Shown here one piece after another: positions 1 to 11,411 of a stretch of DNA of 64,000 nt. The notes under the pieces are model-generated. The model saw only the letters and a program-made list of their open reading frames with translations. It ran no database searches and was not told the DNA's origin. Each line of letters opens with the position of its first letter. Position 1 is the first letter of the stretch. Both the position numbers and the translations under genes were made by a program. This DNA is from Trichobilharzia szidati (lineage: Eukaryota; Platyhelminthes; Trematoda; Strigeidida; Schistosomatidae), in assembly GCA_944472155.2 (NCBI GenBank), contig OX235271.1, positions 121,091,329-121,155,328 on the forward strand, in the 5' to 3' direction.

Positions 1-144
1 CTGTTAGAAGAAGGAAGGGCGGGGTTACTTGTCGTTGTCTTTTCATAGTCTCCGCCTATGCCCCAACAGACTGCAGTTCAGATAAGCTAAAGGATGACTT
101 CTACCAGAAACCGTCTAATTGGCTAAAAATAGTGAAACGCTCAG

Positions 145-374
145 ATAGAGTTGTTTCATATAGTTTGGTTCTTAAGGGTTAGTTATGTTTTTACGAGTTG
201 GTTACGGATTGATACCAGCTAGAGAACCATTGAAAACTAGAGAGTACTGGACAGCTGTTCCATCCTAGTTTGGGAGTCATCAGCAGTACGCACCCACCGA
301 CTACACTGGTTGGGGTCGCCCTAAATCACGAATTGGTACAAGTTAGAATTCATGAGCCATTGAATCGGGTCCCA
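145..374 (-). repeat. tRNA-derived SINE (Sm-alpha-like) with decayed hammerhead, minus copy
   Basis: Read on the minus strand this has a diverged tRNA-like head (about 374-300), a hammerhead-like block and an AT-rich tail ending near 145-205. The hammerhead core CTGATGA lies at 283-277 (minus). The second core box at 261-257 reads GGAAC instead of GAAAC, so self-cleavage is unlikely. The copy abuts a plus-strand copy head to head at about 375. Both interrupt the RTE-1 endonuclease reading. The exact 3' end is uncertain. Confidence 0.75.
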
Positions 375-524
375 TTGGCTGAATGGTATACGAGCTTGCC
401 TTGTAACCGGAATGTCCTGGGTTCGAATCCCAGTGGGAGCGTACTGCCGATGATTTCCAAACTAGGGTGAAACAGCTGTCCAATGCTCCCTGGTTTCCAA
501 TAGTTCTTCAAGTGATATCAATCC
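375..524 (+). repeat. tRNA-derived SINE with hammerhead, plus copy
   Basis: The tRNA-like head runs from about 377 and has an A box (TTGGCTGAATGG) and a B box (GGTTCGAATCC at 419-429). A hammerhead-like block follows. The first core box reads CCGATGA instead of CTGANGA, GAAAC is intact at 469-473, and the tiny stem III AGCT is followed by the GTC cleavage triplet. Stem I can pair GGGAGC (435-440) with GCTCCC (about 485-490). The copy ends near 524, where RTE-1 coding resumes. One core change probably inactivates it. Confidence 0.8.
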
Positions 525-2968
525 GAGATCAACTCGTAAAAACAGTTGTTTTAGCAGGCGATTTCATTGCCCAAATAGGAAAGTTAAACCACACTGAGAA
601 GTCTATAGGCGGTACGTATGGAGTTCCCTGCTGACGAACTGACAGCAGTGATCGTCTTCTACAGTTTTGTTCAGAAAATCTTCCGTTCCTAATCAGCACT
701 AACTTTGGACACAAAGACAGAAGTTTCGTAACCTGGTGACCTCCATCACCAAATCAACGCTGAACTCAAATAGGCAACATAGCGACGGGCTATCGTTAGC
801 AAGTGTCAATAGAAGACTGACGCTCCTTCTAGAACACGTGCGTGGACTCGCGCAAGTTTATGCTTACGATTAAACGGACACAAAAAATTTTTGGCAGCAA
901 GACTCTTCCTGAGGAAGCCTGGCACAACACACAGTTAGCTGTAAAAGCTGTTGATAACCTGAAACCAACAGTTAGTAAGAGCCTTTGGATTTCTACTGCC
1001 TCATTCGAACTAATCGACGCAAGAAGACTGATTCCGGCGACCTCCGAATATGATCAGGGGGCGAAAGCTGCTCAAACGCAAACTAACAAGAAGCCTTCGT
1101 AACGACCGTGAACAGTGGTGGGTGACAAAAGCGAAGGAGATAGAAAAGGTATCGGCAATAGGTTACACCAGACAACTATTTAGGCTCATTGGGAAAACAG
1201 ATGGTAAAAGGCAAGTGATAAGTGAAACAATCTCTGAGAAAAATGACGCCATAATTAGCTGTCAGGATAGACGACTGGAATGTTGGAAAGAACACTGAGG
1301 AGCAATTTAGTTGGCCTACAGCCACGCTCAACTTACCCAGCATGCAACACCTCTCTGAATGGGATATAGACACACAGGGCCCCCGTCCCTAACTAAGGTT
1401 ACAGAAGCTGTCACTGGTCTAAAACCAGACAAAGGGGCAGGACCTGAGGGAATGACTCCACAGGTGTTTGGGATAGCGGAGACAGTTTATTGTCTGCGTT
1501 AACTAAGGTACTAGCCAGCGTCTGGGAATCAGAGGAAGTTCCATCGGGTTGGTATAAGTCATTGAATATCCCGATATACAAGAAGGGAGACAAGTCCTCC
1601 TGTGGTAATCACAGGGGGATTAGCTTGACTAATATGTTATCTTAAGTTCTAGGCTCAATAATCATGCGTAGACTAAGCGGTGCTCAGGAGGAACAGACAC
1701 GAGAGAACCAGGCAGGCTTTAGATCAGGAAGAGGGTGTATTGATCATATTTTTACCCTTCGAAAGATTCTGGAACGTAGGCATATTTACCAGCGTCCAAA
1801 AGTCATCATATGCCTTGACCTGAAGGCGACATTCGATTCTGTCGACCGAGAGGTACTATGGTAATGCTTGGCTTTAAAAGGAATGCCGAGAAAATGCATT
1901 GCACCGATCAAAGGCACTCTACTCGAACTCATGCAGTTAGCCAGGTAAGAGCTTCCGGTGAGTTGTCATCTGAAGTGGTGACAAGTAGTGGTATCCGTCA
2001 GGGATACCCACTATCCTCGTTTCTATTCAATTTCATCATGGATGTATTAATGAAATTAAACCTAACTGACTTCAGCGACTCAGGGATTGAGTTGTTACCA
2101 GGGAATAATCTCGTTGACTTGGAATATGCAAACGATATAGTCCTTGTAGGTGAAGAAGCTGACAAAATGCAGTCTTCTGAACGCCTTGAGTTGCAATCCG
2201 CGAGTGTTTGGCATGCGATTCGCTACTGCTGTCAAATGTAAGGTGATGCTACAGGACTGAACTATATTGGCTCCTAGATTTGAAATAGGGAGTGAAGCGG
2301 TAGAGCACGTTGACCACTTATTTGGGAAGTTGCATCAGCCAACGCCAACGGGTTGATCGCTGACGAAATCTCAGCACAGATACAGAAGGCTCATTTCGCA
2401 TATGCCAGTTTACGCCGTCTCTGGCGTAGACGTGATGTCATAGGTGGCTATCTACCGAAGGGCGCGTGTAGTGTTCGACAGTCTGCTCCTTTATGGCTGT
2501 GAAACCTGGCCATTGAGAGTGGGAGACATGAGACACTAACTGTCTTTGATCATAGGTGCCTGCGTTCTATCTTCCGTGTGAAGTGGTATAGTAGGGTAAG
2601 CAATGCTGAGGTTGGGCATCGGTCGAGTGCTAGGTAAGGAGGGGAAATCAGTCGACGAGGTTGTGAAGCTACATCGACTGAGATGGTTAGGACATGTGTT
2701 GCGCAAGTCAGCCTAGCCATCTCTTTCCTCAACCGGAATTTTCAGCTGATATAGCGTCAGGCTGGAAAAGAGCTAGCGGTGGCCAAAACAAAACATGGCA
2801 TCAGTCAATGAAACTAACAACAGTTAGTTTAAGCGAGCCAGTCACGTAGAAAGGTGTAGACTACTGTCTGGTTGGGGTCCTCAGAACAGTAAAACCCAAT
2901 GGAGGCTGGGGACAATCGGTGACATGGGTCAAAATCGTTCTCAATGGCTCAGATGCATCCACTCCTTG

Positions 2969-2990
2969 TGACTTATAAATTCCCAAATTG
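2969..2990. repeat. Candidate target-site duplication, left copy
   Basis: TGACTTATAAATTCCCAAATTG here resembles 5734-5755 on the other side of the PLE. The uninterrupted RTE-1 copy at 55136-55165 (minus) has a single related stretch. It marks the insertion point of PLE-1 in the RTE-1 3' UTR. The match is imperfect. Confidence 0.55.
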
Positions 2991-3583
2991 AGTCATAAGA
3001 AAAAAGGCACAAACAGCGAAAAAATTTTCTTTTCGACGATTCATTTTCATGAGCTGTACAATCGTAATTATAATTAACAAAGAAGTCTTTAGACCAATCA
3101 GATACTGGTAAACTTTGTCCTTGAAAAATTGTATTACATAATGTAAGGTGTAAGAAGGGATGACTAATTGTAAGTTAGAAAGGAGACAGAAGTTGGCATG
3201 ACGCAATAAGTGTGAGATAATGACTAATCAATAAGCTCGTGTAGAATGGACAGGAACTAGTGGAAAGGCTATAAAGTGTTTTTGTATAAAATCTGTATGA
3301 AAAAGCAATGTTATTAGTAAACAGTAATAGAGTGGTAATAAAATGTGGATGATGGGAATAATAATGACAATAAAAGTATCAATAATAATAATAGTGAAAT
3401 TACATAATAAAGGAAAGAAGCAAAATTGTAGTAAGAACTTTACTCTGGCCATGGTAGGACAAGAGAATGTATGTATCGCTTTTGAATGCAGAGGTCCGGT
3501 TTCAGATGTCGAATAGCTACTGCTTCAGCTATGTACAGATGGCGTATCCGAAGACTCTGTGTAACACTGTGAAGCATTCAGTT
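2991..3583 (-). repeat. PLE-1 left arm, inverted copy of the element's 3' end
   Basis: The minus strand of this arm matches 5158-5733 on the plus strand nearly base for base. It includes the last coding residues of the GIY-YIG protein (IRHLYIAEA region), a stop, and the long AT-rich tail. The 75-residue open frame starting at the shared ATG (MARVKFLLQFCFF) is identical in both arms. The left arm lacks about 23 nt present at about 5188-5210. This is the inverted pseudo-LTR arrangement known for Penelope-like elements. Confidence 0.85.
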
Positions 3584-3584
3584 C

Positions 3585-5300
3585 TTGACAGTTGTTACAA
3601 GTACATTCGTACGCGACCAAGCCACCGTTATCTACTGACCAAGAAACACAGAAGACAACTTCAAGAAAATAAAGACATAATCCTCGTCCATCCTGATAAG
3701 GGCAATGGGACTGTAGTAATGAATAGATCCGATTACAATGAGAAATTGACAAATATACTATCAGACAATACCGAATTCTTCGAATCACCCAACCAGAAAG
3801 ACACAACCGAAAGAACCGAAAACCTACTTACAAAATTGCTGAAGAGAATGAAAGAAGATTCAGTTATAACACCGGAGGTTTATGAGCAAATAAAACCATG
3901 CAGTTCAACTATTCCAAGAATGTATAGACCGCCTAAAGTGCATAAGGAGAATGTTCCACTTTGACCTGTCATAGACATGGTTAACTCACCAAATCGCAAA
4001 GTGGCTAGCTGATATCCTCGAACCAGTTAAAAGACATATGACAAAATTTAGCCTCAGAGATACATTTGACTTCAATGACTCAGTGAAGGATGTCAACGTG
4101 TCTGAAAGACAAATGATCTCACTAGATGTCGCCTCTCTATTCACAAGTATCCCCCTAACGGAAAAATATGCTTCATTTGTAATTGCATCGAAACCAACAA
4201 CCTAGAAGTTCCTCTCGCCATAAACTGCCTGAATGAAATTATTCTCAGATGTACGTTCAATATCCAGTTCAAATTCAATGAACGATTCTATGTACAGAAA
4301 GATGGTGTCTCCTCTTGGTCCACTCCTAGCCGATTGCTTCGTTGTGAGTCTCGAAAACAACATCCTCGATCCTTTGATAAGTCAACTGCACTTATACAAG
4401 AGATACGTAGATGATACGTTTATAATCTGTGATGAAAATTGTGATTTAGATTCTCTCCTCAAAACCTTCAACGCAGCGCATCCATCAATAAGATTCACCT
4501 TAGAACGTGAATCGAACAACATATTTCCATTCCTTGATGTACTACTCACCAGAAGACACGACTGTACGGTCCAAAGATCGATATATCGCAAGCCAACACG
4601 GACGGGACAGTTTATCAACTTCCAGAGCTTCGTCCCGCCGATCCGAAAACGAAACCTGGTACGCACATTGTGTTCAAGGATTAGAAAAATCTGCTCGGAA
4701 TACATGGTTGAGAAAGAATTAAATTTATTACGTGAAACCGTACTAGAGAATGGTTATCCATCAACATTTATCGACAAAAAGATGAAGGAGAAGCCTCCGT
4801 CGCCAAACATCACAACGGTTCCTAAGAAGATTCTCTTCATGAACCTAGAATTCAAAGGTGATGTCGCAGTAGAAATTCTCAGAAACCGCCATTCTAAATG
4901 TCTGAAGAAGACATTTCCAACAGCCACCTTACGTATCACATTCTCCAGCAGACAGTTAACCCAGTCTAACGTTAAGGACAAGATACCGCTTTTGGCCACT
5001 TCAATGTGTATTTATCAATTTACTTGCTCGTGTGGAGCAATGTATATCGGCCGTACGCAACGTCAAGTCCACAAACGTATTTTGGAACACTGTCTAGATT
5101 GTTTAGCCAGAGGAGAAAAGAACACCTTGTCATCTCCGGACATCGAGCACTCCTACATGAATGCTTCACAGTGTTACACAGAGTCCCTCAATATCGTACA
5201 AAGGGACTTCGGATACGCCATCTGTACATAGCTGAAGCATTAGCTATTCGACATCTGAAACCGGACCTCTGCATTCAAGCGATACATACATTCTCTTGTC
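3585..5300 (+). pseudogene. PLE-1 polyprotein, RT plus GIY-YIG endonuclease, broken
   Basis: A Penelope-type reverse transcriptase is joined to a C-terminal GIY-YIG endonuclease, which would reverse-transcribe and integrate the element. N-terminal residues around 3640-3960 include the LVHPDKGNGTVVMNRSDYNE block. The frame breaks at 3964 and is disordered to about 4230. The reading from 4233 to 5231 is open for 332 codons. It includes the SPLGPLLADCFV block, the intact catalytic box RYVDDTFIICDE near 4405 and the YRKPT motif near 4575. It then has CTFTCSCG-like cysteines with MYIGRT at about 5030-5055 and LEH near 5085. A frame shift near 5160-5230 separates the last segment. Its 5' end is replaced by the inverted left arm. 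Confidence 0.85.
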
Positions 5301-5733
5301 CTACCATGGCCAGAGTAAAGTTCTTACTACAATTTTGCTTCTTTCCTTTATTATGTAATTTCACTATTATTATTATTGATACTTTTATTGTCATTATTAT
5401 TCCCATCATCCACATTTTATTACCACTCTATTACTGTTTACTAATAACATTGCTTTTTCATACAGATTTTATACAAAAACACTTTATAGCCTTTCCACTA
5501 GTTCCTGTCCATTCTACACGAGCTTATTGATTAGTCATTATCTCACACTTATTGCGTCATGCCAACTTCTGTCTCCTTTCTAACTTACAATTAGTCATCC
5601 CTTCTTACACCTTACATTATGTAATACAATTTTTCAAGGACAAAGTTTACCAGTATCTGATTGGTCTAAAGACTTCTTTGTTAATTATAATTACGATTGT
5701 ACAGCTCATGAAAAAATTTTTGCTGTTTTTTTA
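5158..5733 (+). repeat. PLE-1 right arm and 3' tail
   Basis: This is the 3' coding end and tail of PLE-1, repeated inverted at 2991-3583. It is followed by the right copy of the candidate target-site duplication (5734-5755). The tail contains the block ACAGCTCATGAAAAA near 5700, which is related to other PLE tails in this window (see 29418 and 44436). Confidence 0.85.
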
Positions 5734-5736
5734 TGA

Positions 5737-5930
5737 CTTATAATTTCAATAACTGTATTGTTCTTCGTCATTACTATTCCTTTTGTCTCATATTCCTGTC
5801 TACTGTCTCTATTTTGCATTTCTTTTTACTTTCTTCTCTTGCTTTGTGTGCTACATGGAGTGTGGCAAATTGAACTGCTGCGCATCGATGCAAAGTTCTA
5901 TGTCGAAAACAGACAGACTTGTACAAACGA
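5737..5930 (+). mobile_element. RTE-1 3' UTR, remainder after PLE-1 insertion
   Basis: This segment (GTATTGTTCTTCGTCATTAC and following) is about 90% identical to the minus-strand stretch 55137-54962. There it directly follows the RTE-1 coding tail without interruption. PLE-1 is therefore inserted inside the RTE-1 3' UTR. The shared part ends at the CAGACAGAC run, a likely element 3' terminus. Open frames across it are not thought to be genes. Confidence 0.75.
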
Positions 5931-7369
5931 TAGGAGACAGCACTAAGCTCTGGGAAACATTATCGTTATAAATCTGATTTAGCAATGTATTATCGGTTGT
6001 AAGTCTATAAAGACTACAAAGTGAATGGTTGAAAGTAAATTCTTCAATTGTTTGTTTGTTTCACGAGTTTCACATATAATTTTTTATCCTACTTTCAATC
6101 AGTGAGTTATTCGTTCGAACGCTGTTCCACCTTTGGAGCTTATAGAACCAGGAAATATCACCAGCTTTCTTTCACACAATGTGTAAGGCTCATTGCCAAG
6201 TTCTTCGACTTGCGTGCTTTGTTAACTTGCATACGAAACTGTGCAGTAGTTTGAGTTTTTCAGCTAAGTAAAACAAAACAGTCCTGTTTTGTGAAAACTA
6301 GGGATAATTTGCTATTCATAGAACTTAATTACATTTACACAGTTTTACCTAGTGAATTCAGAGTTATCTTGATCATAAGGTAAAAATTGAGGGTAGCGGT
6401 GTCCAAATACGTAAATATTGCAGCCTATTTTTCAATGAAGCTCAGAGGGCTGAATACGTTCAAACCAGTAGAATCCTAGCTAGCTATTCCTGTGAGTTGA
6501 TAACAGATAGGATCGAATCGATCATTTGCAAATCATGCAGTTACAGTTGAAAATAATGAGTTTTCTTCGGAAACCAACAATACTCGGATTCCATTTAAAT
6601 GACCAGCTGAATAGAACAAATGAAAAGGGGGAGCGAGGCAGTACGTGTTACTGATTAAATGGAATAATCGGGACTACTCATGTACTGGCAATTAGACGAA
6701 GTAACTAGGTAAGATTCTAGTTGTTTGGACAGACTCGGCTCTGTGGGCTGAGTCTTATTACGTATGCTGCTGATAAGCTTGACTCCAAATGAGTAATATT
6801 CCCGTTGACGGCTTTCTACCCGCTAGGCTGGTGCTCAGTTTTATCAAGCTAATTCATTGCAGCCTTCTCGTGCGTAAATGATTTCTAAGACATTGGTGCA
6901 TCTATTGAAAAGTATTTACAGTCATTAAGGGTAATCACGAGGCCAGCTGTGATTTATTTACAGATACCTCCCTGTGTGTGTATGCTCAAGTTATTTCTGT
7001 ACTATACGCAAGTGGCATTAAGTTATGAAGTAAATAATTCGTGCTGATAGAATGGGAACTTTAACAGGATATGATTTGGAGGTTATGGTCTTAACTATTT
7101 CCCGTGTTTCGTCTAGATGCCAAGTGTTATGGCTGAACTGAATAAATCCGTTGCTACTTTGTTATGTCTGCGCCTGTTAATTGCCATAAAGGCAATGAAC
7201 TCGACTGGTACACTAATACGTTTGTTTGTCCGCTGTACCTTCCGACTCAGTGAGCCACGCAAATATCAAAAAACAAAGACTGGTCTGTGACTGTAAAATA
7301 TTGTATTAAATCTCCATTAGGAAATAAAACATCATACTTATATGTTTAATTTATTACAATACAGTTCGC
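5931..7369. other. No gene recognised
   Basis: This is AT-rich sequence with only short open frames and no domain I recognise. A small imperfect hairpin (AGACTCGGC with GCTGAGTCT, 8 of 9 pairs) lies at about 6732-6757. It may be host intergenic sequence or very old repeat. Confidence 0.5.
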
Positions 7370-8290
7370 TCACAACCGCGGGAATGAACTGTTTTGATTG
7401 TTCGTTGATCCGACAAAGACCAAGGTGAGACAAATGACATTGAATTCATCACATACTGAATCACGATATGTGTGAGAAATGATAGATCCACATAGTAACT
7501 CCGTCACAATATAAATCACATGATTCGTGAGGAAGGCTCCTATCATCCACATAGAAACACATTTCAAGAAGTCTGAAGACTACAACTGATCTTTCGCTAC
7601 CAAAGTCTCAACGGCCTTTTGCAGAATATTCAGCACAGAAGGGAGATGACACGGCACCGAGCAAATAAACAGTTTATTCATATTGAGAAGCCTTTTGTGT
7701 TATATCGCCATCCTTCCACCATTGCAGATGAAACGCTCCTCTATCTTGTTTCGAAATCCTCACCTACAAAATGATTTCTTCTGAGCTAGCGGAAAGTGCT
7801 TCAACGCCAACTCCATAGAGCAAGGATATCCCAGCTAAACTACTGACAGTGCTTGGCCCCTGTAATAACTGACAATTCAAAGATGTACCACTAAATCTGG
7901 TCACACAGTCAAAAACTACTCGAATCTTTTCAGCCTTTTGAGGATTCATAACCGAATTAAGAGGTATACACCATTTTACGTTTTCCCGATAAGTATGTAT
8001 TCCGGACAGTTCCACAAAGTATCCCTTCAATAAAAGCCTCGCCACGACTTCTTTCGATCTGTTCAGTAGAACAGTCTTTAGAACCACATCTTCGGAGACA
8101 CTCAATTCTTTGATTCAACATTTCGTAACTGCATGTCAGATTGAGACGGCCATACTTCCATAGCAATCCTAAAGTAGCTGTCGACAAGTCTAAAGAAACG
8201 AGCAGACACGTCCAGTGCTCTTTTTCCTCTTCAGAATGCCCCCCCACTTAGAACATCCTTCTCCTTAAGTTTATGATCACATATCCTTTT
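7370..8290 (-). pseudogene. BEL/Pao-type reverse transcriptase relic
   Basis: Read on the minus strand, 8105-7764 gives WCIPLNSVMNPQKAEKIRVV, then FDCVTRFSGTSLNCQLLQGP. This is the palm entry block typical of Pao/BEL elements. After frame breaks, WWKDGDITQKASQYE appears near 7700. The catalytic box FYVDDRS reads at about 7568-7548 in another frame, and a downstream block continues to 7370. Frame changes and stops show it is dead. Only an RT fragment is present; no gag, integrase or LTR is attached. It resembles the Sinbad type of schistosome BEL elements, but the subfamily is not certain. Confidence 0.75.
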
Positions 8291-9269
8291 AAGAATGTTC
8301 AATATTTTTTGGTTCTCCGAGATACAACAACTTGAAACCCTAGGTACCGATCAACCCTGATGCAATCCAACCCAAATTTGTTCTGGTAGCCAATGGCTTC
8401 TGGTAGCTTTTATGTAAATATATCACAAGTACATGTATGATCCGGATGTCTGAAGTGTGCACTTGTACGTTTCAAATAAATCACGTTATCTTGCTATTCT
8501 ATTCAGTAATTCTTGAGTTGTTTGTGTCTCTACCACCTGGAAACTGGTGCAATAGAATATTAATCTTTGTTCAAAATTTTCTCTGAATTTAAAAGAGGAA
8601 TCTTGATATCATGGTAAAGTATAACTCCGTATGAGATAAGTTTATTAGATATAACACGGTATTATTATCTGGATGGCATTACGAGAACGTTTTGCTGACA
8701 GCCATACGACTTGCTTTATATGATTCTACTTCCTCCAGTATTTACTAGAATTTTCTGTATATCTAGGTCATTTTTTTACACTTTTCGGGTGTTGATTGGA
8801 TGAACAACGACTCATTGATTAACCCCTTCATGTAACTATGTCACTTTCTAATGCGTTTACCCTGTTCAGCTGTGTTATTCATATGCAAGCTAATAGGATA
8901 GCAAAGACTGAGATTTTACTTGGATTACTTATCTTGGTGGAGTCAAACATCATACATCTAAGCTAAATTCCGCGTTTTTTGATATCCTCTTTCTTGTTCT
9001 CTGTTTTATCCTCTCTCTTTTCTTTTTCTCTACATGATCCTTGATAAATTATTACCAAAATAAAGGAAACTTAACATTGTTTGTAAACTATTGAAATATA
9101 ATTGTAATTAACTTGATATGTTCCACAATGCACAAACTTTTCTCTGACATTAATATTTCCTCCTGTTTACATGCATAAATGTCATTTCAATTTCCTCGTT
9201 TTTATAAATTCAATGTGGTCTTCAGATATGACCTCTTTATATATAAGTAACAGACATTTGTAGTCTTAA
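8291..9269. other. Mostly unassigned, with a PLE-tail-like patch
   Basis: No coding region is recognised. 9072-9155 (TGTTTGTAAACTATTGAAAT and following) is similar to 63006-63070, the outer side of the hairpin near the right end of the window, so it is probably a PLE tail relic. A pyrimidine-rich run lies at 8985-9035. Confidence 0.5.
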
Positions 9270-9957
9270 AGGCCATAAAGTTACTGGAAGCCGGAAAAGC
9301 AACAGGATAAAATGGGATTCCCGCCCTCCCACAGAAGCACTGAAAATGAACCCAAGGACTTTAGCCGACATGATCATGTCACTATTTTGGAAGATGTATA
9401 AGGGAGTGGAGCTGCCTGCTGATTGGAGGAAAGATTACCTTGTCAAACTCTCAATTAAGGGCGACTTAAGCCTGTCCAAGAAATGGAGTGGATTTATGCT
9501 CCTCATTTCAAGCAAAATGTTAAACCTCATCATCTTTGAAAGTCTCAAAGATTCCCTCGATGGCAGACTTGGCATAAAATAGTGCGGATACAGGAGAATC
9601 AAGTTTTGCGTGGATCAAATCACAACACGACGCATCATCATCGGATGGAGTCTGGAATGACAGTTAACTCAGGGTCTTAACTTCATCTATTTCGGACACA
9701 TCTTCGACCACAAGGTAATTTCGTAACTGACCCAACACTAACAACTTCCACAAGCATAAACCTCATTTAACAGCTATAGGGTGGTGCCGTATGCCAAGTA
9801 ATTTACAACAGAAAGTACACGGTAGACTTTGAACTCCAGACTGGAGTAAGACAAGGCTGCCTACTGTCACCTAGGATCCTCCTCATTGTGGTAGACTAGA
9901 TCATGTGGTGGCTTGTGAGGAGTGAGATGGTGGGCACAGGTTAGATTGACAAATAGG
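9270..9957 (+). pseudogene. RTE-2 reverse transcriptase relic, first part
   Basis: The translation aligns with the near-complete RTE-2 at 40968-44420. It has AIKLLEAGKATG near 9275, then LADMIMSLFWKMYKGVELPA and a WRKDYLVKLSIKGDLS block to 9582. After frame shifts come FCVDQITTRRIIIGWSLE near 9605 and FELQTGVRQGCLLSP near 9830. Stops and frameshifts throughout mean it is non-functional. It is interrupted at about 9958 and resumes at about 10730. Confidence 0.8.
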
Positions 9958-10549
9958 CGTCATTTTATTTCATAGGCCCTTTTCATTAGCTGCATACAGC
10001 CTGAATAATAAACTACATAAACAATAAATGTGAAATAATTTAAACATACTTTAGCTGAATAGCAATCTCGTTTTGTAAGAGTAAAATAACATGTTAACGA
10101 TGGAGACGGGGTGTAAAGTGTACGAGAATTTGGAATAATGAATTATAACCAAAATAGAACGTTATATTTTGTACATAGAATGATGTTCTAGAATTTTAGG
10201 GCAGTTTATACATAAGTGAAAATAACTACATAGTCATGTGCAGAGTTGTTCAACTGAAATGAAAAAGGTCAAGGGCACAAATATATCAAGAATTAGTAAG
10301 GAAACAGATTAATGGAATTATCAAGCTATGACATGTTATTTTACCCTTATAAAAGAACTGGCTGTTAAGTAAAAGTGTGTTTAAATTATTTTGTATTTAT
10401 TTTTCACTTTTGACCATGGATTGATATCAGTTAGAGAAGTATTGAAAATTAGGGAGTACTAGACAGCTGTTTCGGTCTAGTTTGGGACTCAACGGCAGTT
10501 TATTATTCAGTCTGTATGCAGCTGATGAAAATTCTATGAAATAAAATGA
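9958..10549. mobile_element. Insertion with about 55-bp terminal inverted repeats
   Basis: The left end at 9958-10013 and the reverse complement of 10496-10549 share TCATTTTATTTCATAG, then GCTGCATACAG and CTGAATAATAAACT, with few differences. The block interrupts the RTE-2 relic. It encodes no recognisable protein. A 5'-truncated SINE sits just inside the right repeat (10420-10495). It may be a small non-autonomous foldback or DNA-type element, or an inverted retro-copy. No target duplication is clear. Confidence 0.5.
10415..10496 (-). repeat. 5'-truncated SINE with decayed hammerhead
   Basis: On the minus strand it carries the SINE hammerhead block and tail but no tRNA-like head. The first core box reads CCGTTGA and stem II is damaged, while CGAAAC, AGCT and GTC remain. 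It ends at the right terminal inverted repeat of the surrounding insertion. Confidence 0.7.
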
Positions 10550-10729
10550 ATTCATATTATTCTGCAAAACATGTTCTTATCGCACCATTCAAATTTGTTA
10601 AAGGAACTAATTGTATGAAATAGACTTCAGATAATTTGCATTTTGTGGGCGATTTATGTCTTATGTCATAGAAACAAAGATTTACAAGAGAAAACCAACA
10701 AGGGGGTTGAATGGGTAGCGAAAACAGGA

Positions 10730-11411
10730 CTTCAGATGCACAGACAGAAGATATGGTTGATAAAGATAAGCAATCAACAACAAACATAAATTAGTATCAG
10801 TGGAAGAAATCCAACGCTAATCGTATGTTTCACTTATCCGATCTAGGAAGCATCATTTCAACAACAGGTGGCATGATAAAGACATCAAAGCCTGTCGATA
10901 TAAGACAATGAAAGGAAGACAGGTGTTAACTACTCTGAAATCATTGTGGAGGTCTACAGCAGTTAGGTCCGAATTTCCGACACTAATGCTAAGTCAATGA
11001 TTTAAAGACTTGATGCGTCATCGAAAACAATTCTGACGGTCTGCAGACATTCACCAACAGCTGCCAATACTCGATACTGACGATCAGATGACCGAACATA
11101 AAGGATAATCAGTAAGGAACTCTAGCAGATAACCAGCAGCCATGTACCTATCTTCCGACATATATCCAGGCAGACAAGGAGGTTGATCGGACATACTATG
11201 AGGATACCGTTGAGTGAAATCACACACCAGGCCGTCGAGTGAGAAACGATTGGTGGGTATCCGTGTGACTTGAAGCAGATGAAAGCTTGTTGCCAATCGT
11301 GGGTGGAGCCAGTTGGTAGTTATGCTGTATAACCGAATGCAATGGAGATATGCCACTGTGGCCGTGTTTCACTCAGAACTCATGGGATAAATGATAATAA
11401 TATGGAGATTT
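10730..11411 (+). pseudogene. RTE-2 relic, C-terminal part
   Basis: After frame breaks the reading matches the RTE-2 C-terminus: the INGRN-like block near 10805, LGSIISTTGG at about 10845, the DASSKTIL.VCRHSPT region near 11030, and RRLIGHTMRIPLSEITHQAV at 11180-11240. It is heavily mutated. Apparent open frames on the opposite strand at 11084-11356 are shadows. Confidence 0.75.

Larger units (their letters stand above)
1..2968 (+). mobile_element. RTE-type non-LTR retrotransposon RTE-1, decayed body
   Basis: The conceptual translation gives an apurinic-type endonuclease followed by a reverse transcriptase, broken by many stops and frameshifts. The window opens inside the endonuclease (VISAYAPT-like stretch near 40-70). 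Endonuclease reappears after the SINE insertion at about 525 (VVLAGDFIAQIGKLN). RT blocks follow: FRSGRGCIDHIFTLRK near 1715, LDLKATFDSVDREVLW to 1864, GIRQGYPLSSFLFNF near 1990, and the catalytic box at about 2125. That box reads YAND where YADD is expected, so this copy is catalytically dead. A C-terminal thumb and tail region runs to about 2950. The family name RTE rests on domain order and motif style; a related clade is possible. The element continues at 5737 after a PLE insertion. Confidence 0.85.

Noticed and set aside
270..470. 66-codon plus open frame
   Set aside because: It spans the junction of two SINEs and contains their tRNA-like heads, so it is not a gene.
5296..5743. Hydrophobic open frames in the PLE-1 arms (also 3452-3228)
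   Set aside because: They are translations of the AT-rich PLE tail, present in both arms because the DNA is duplicated.
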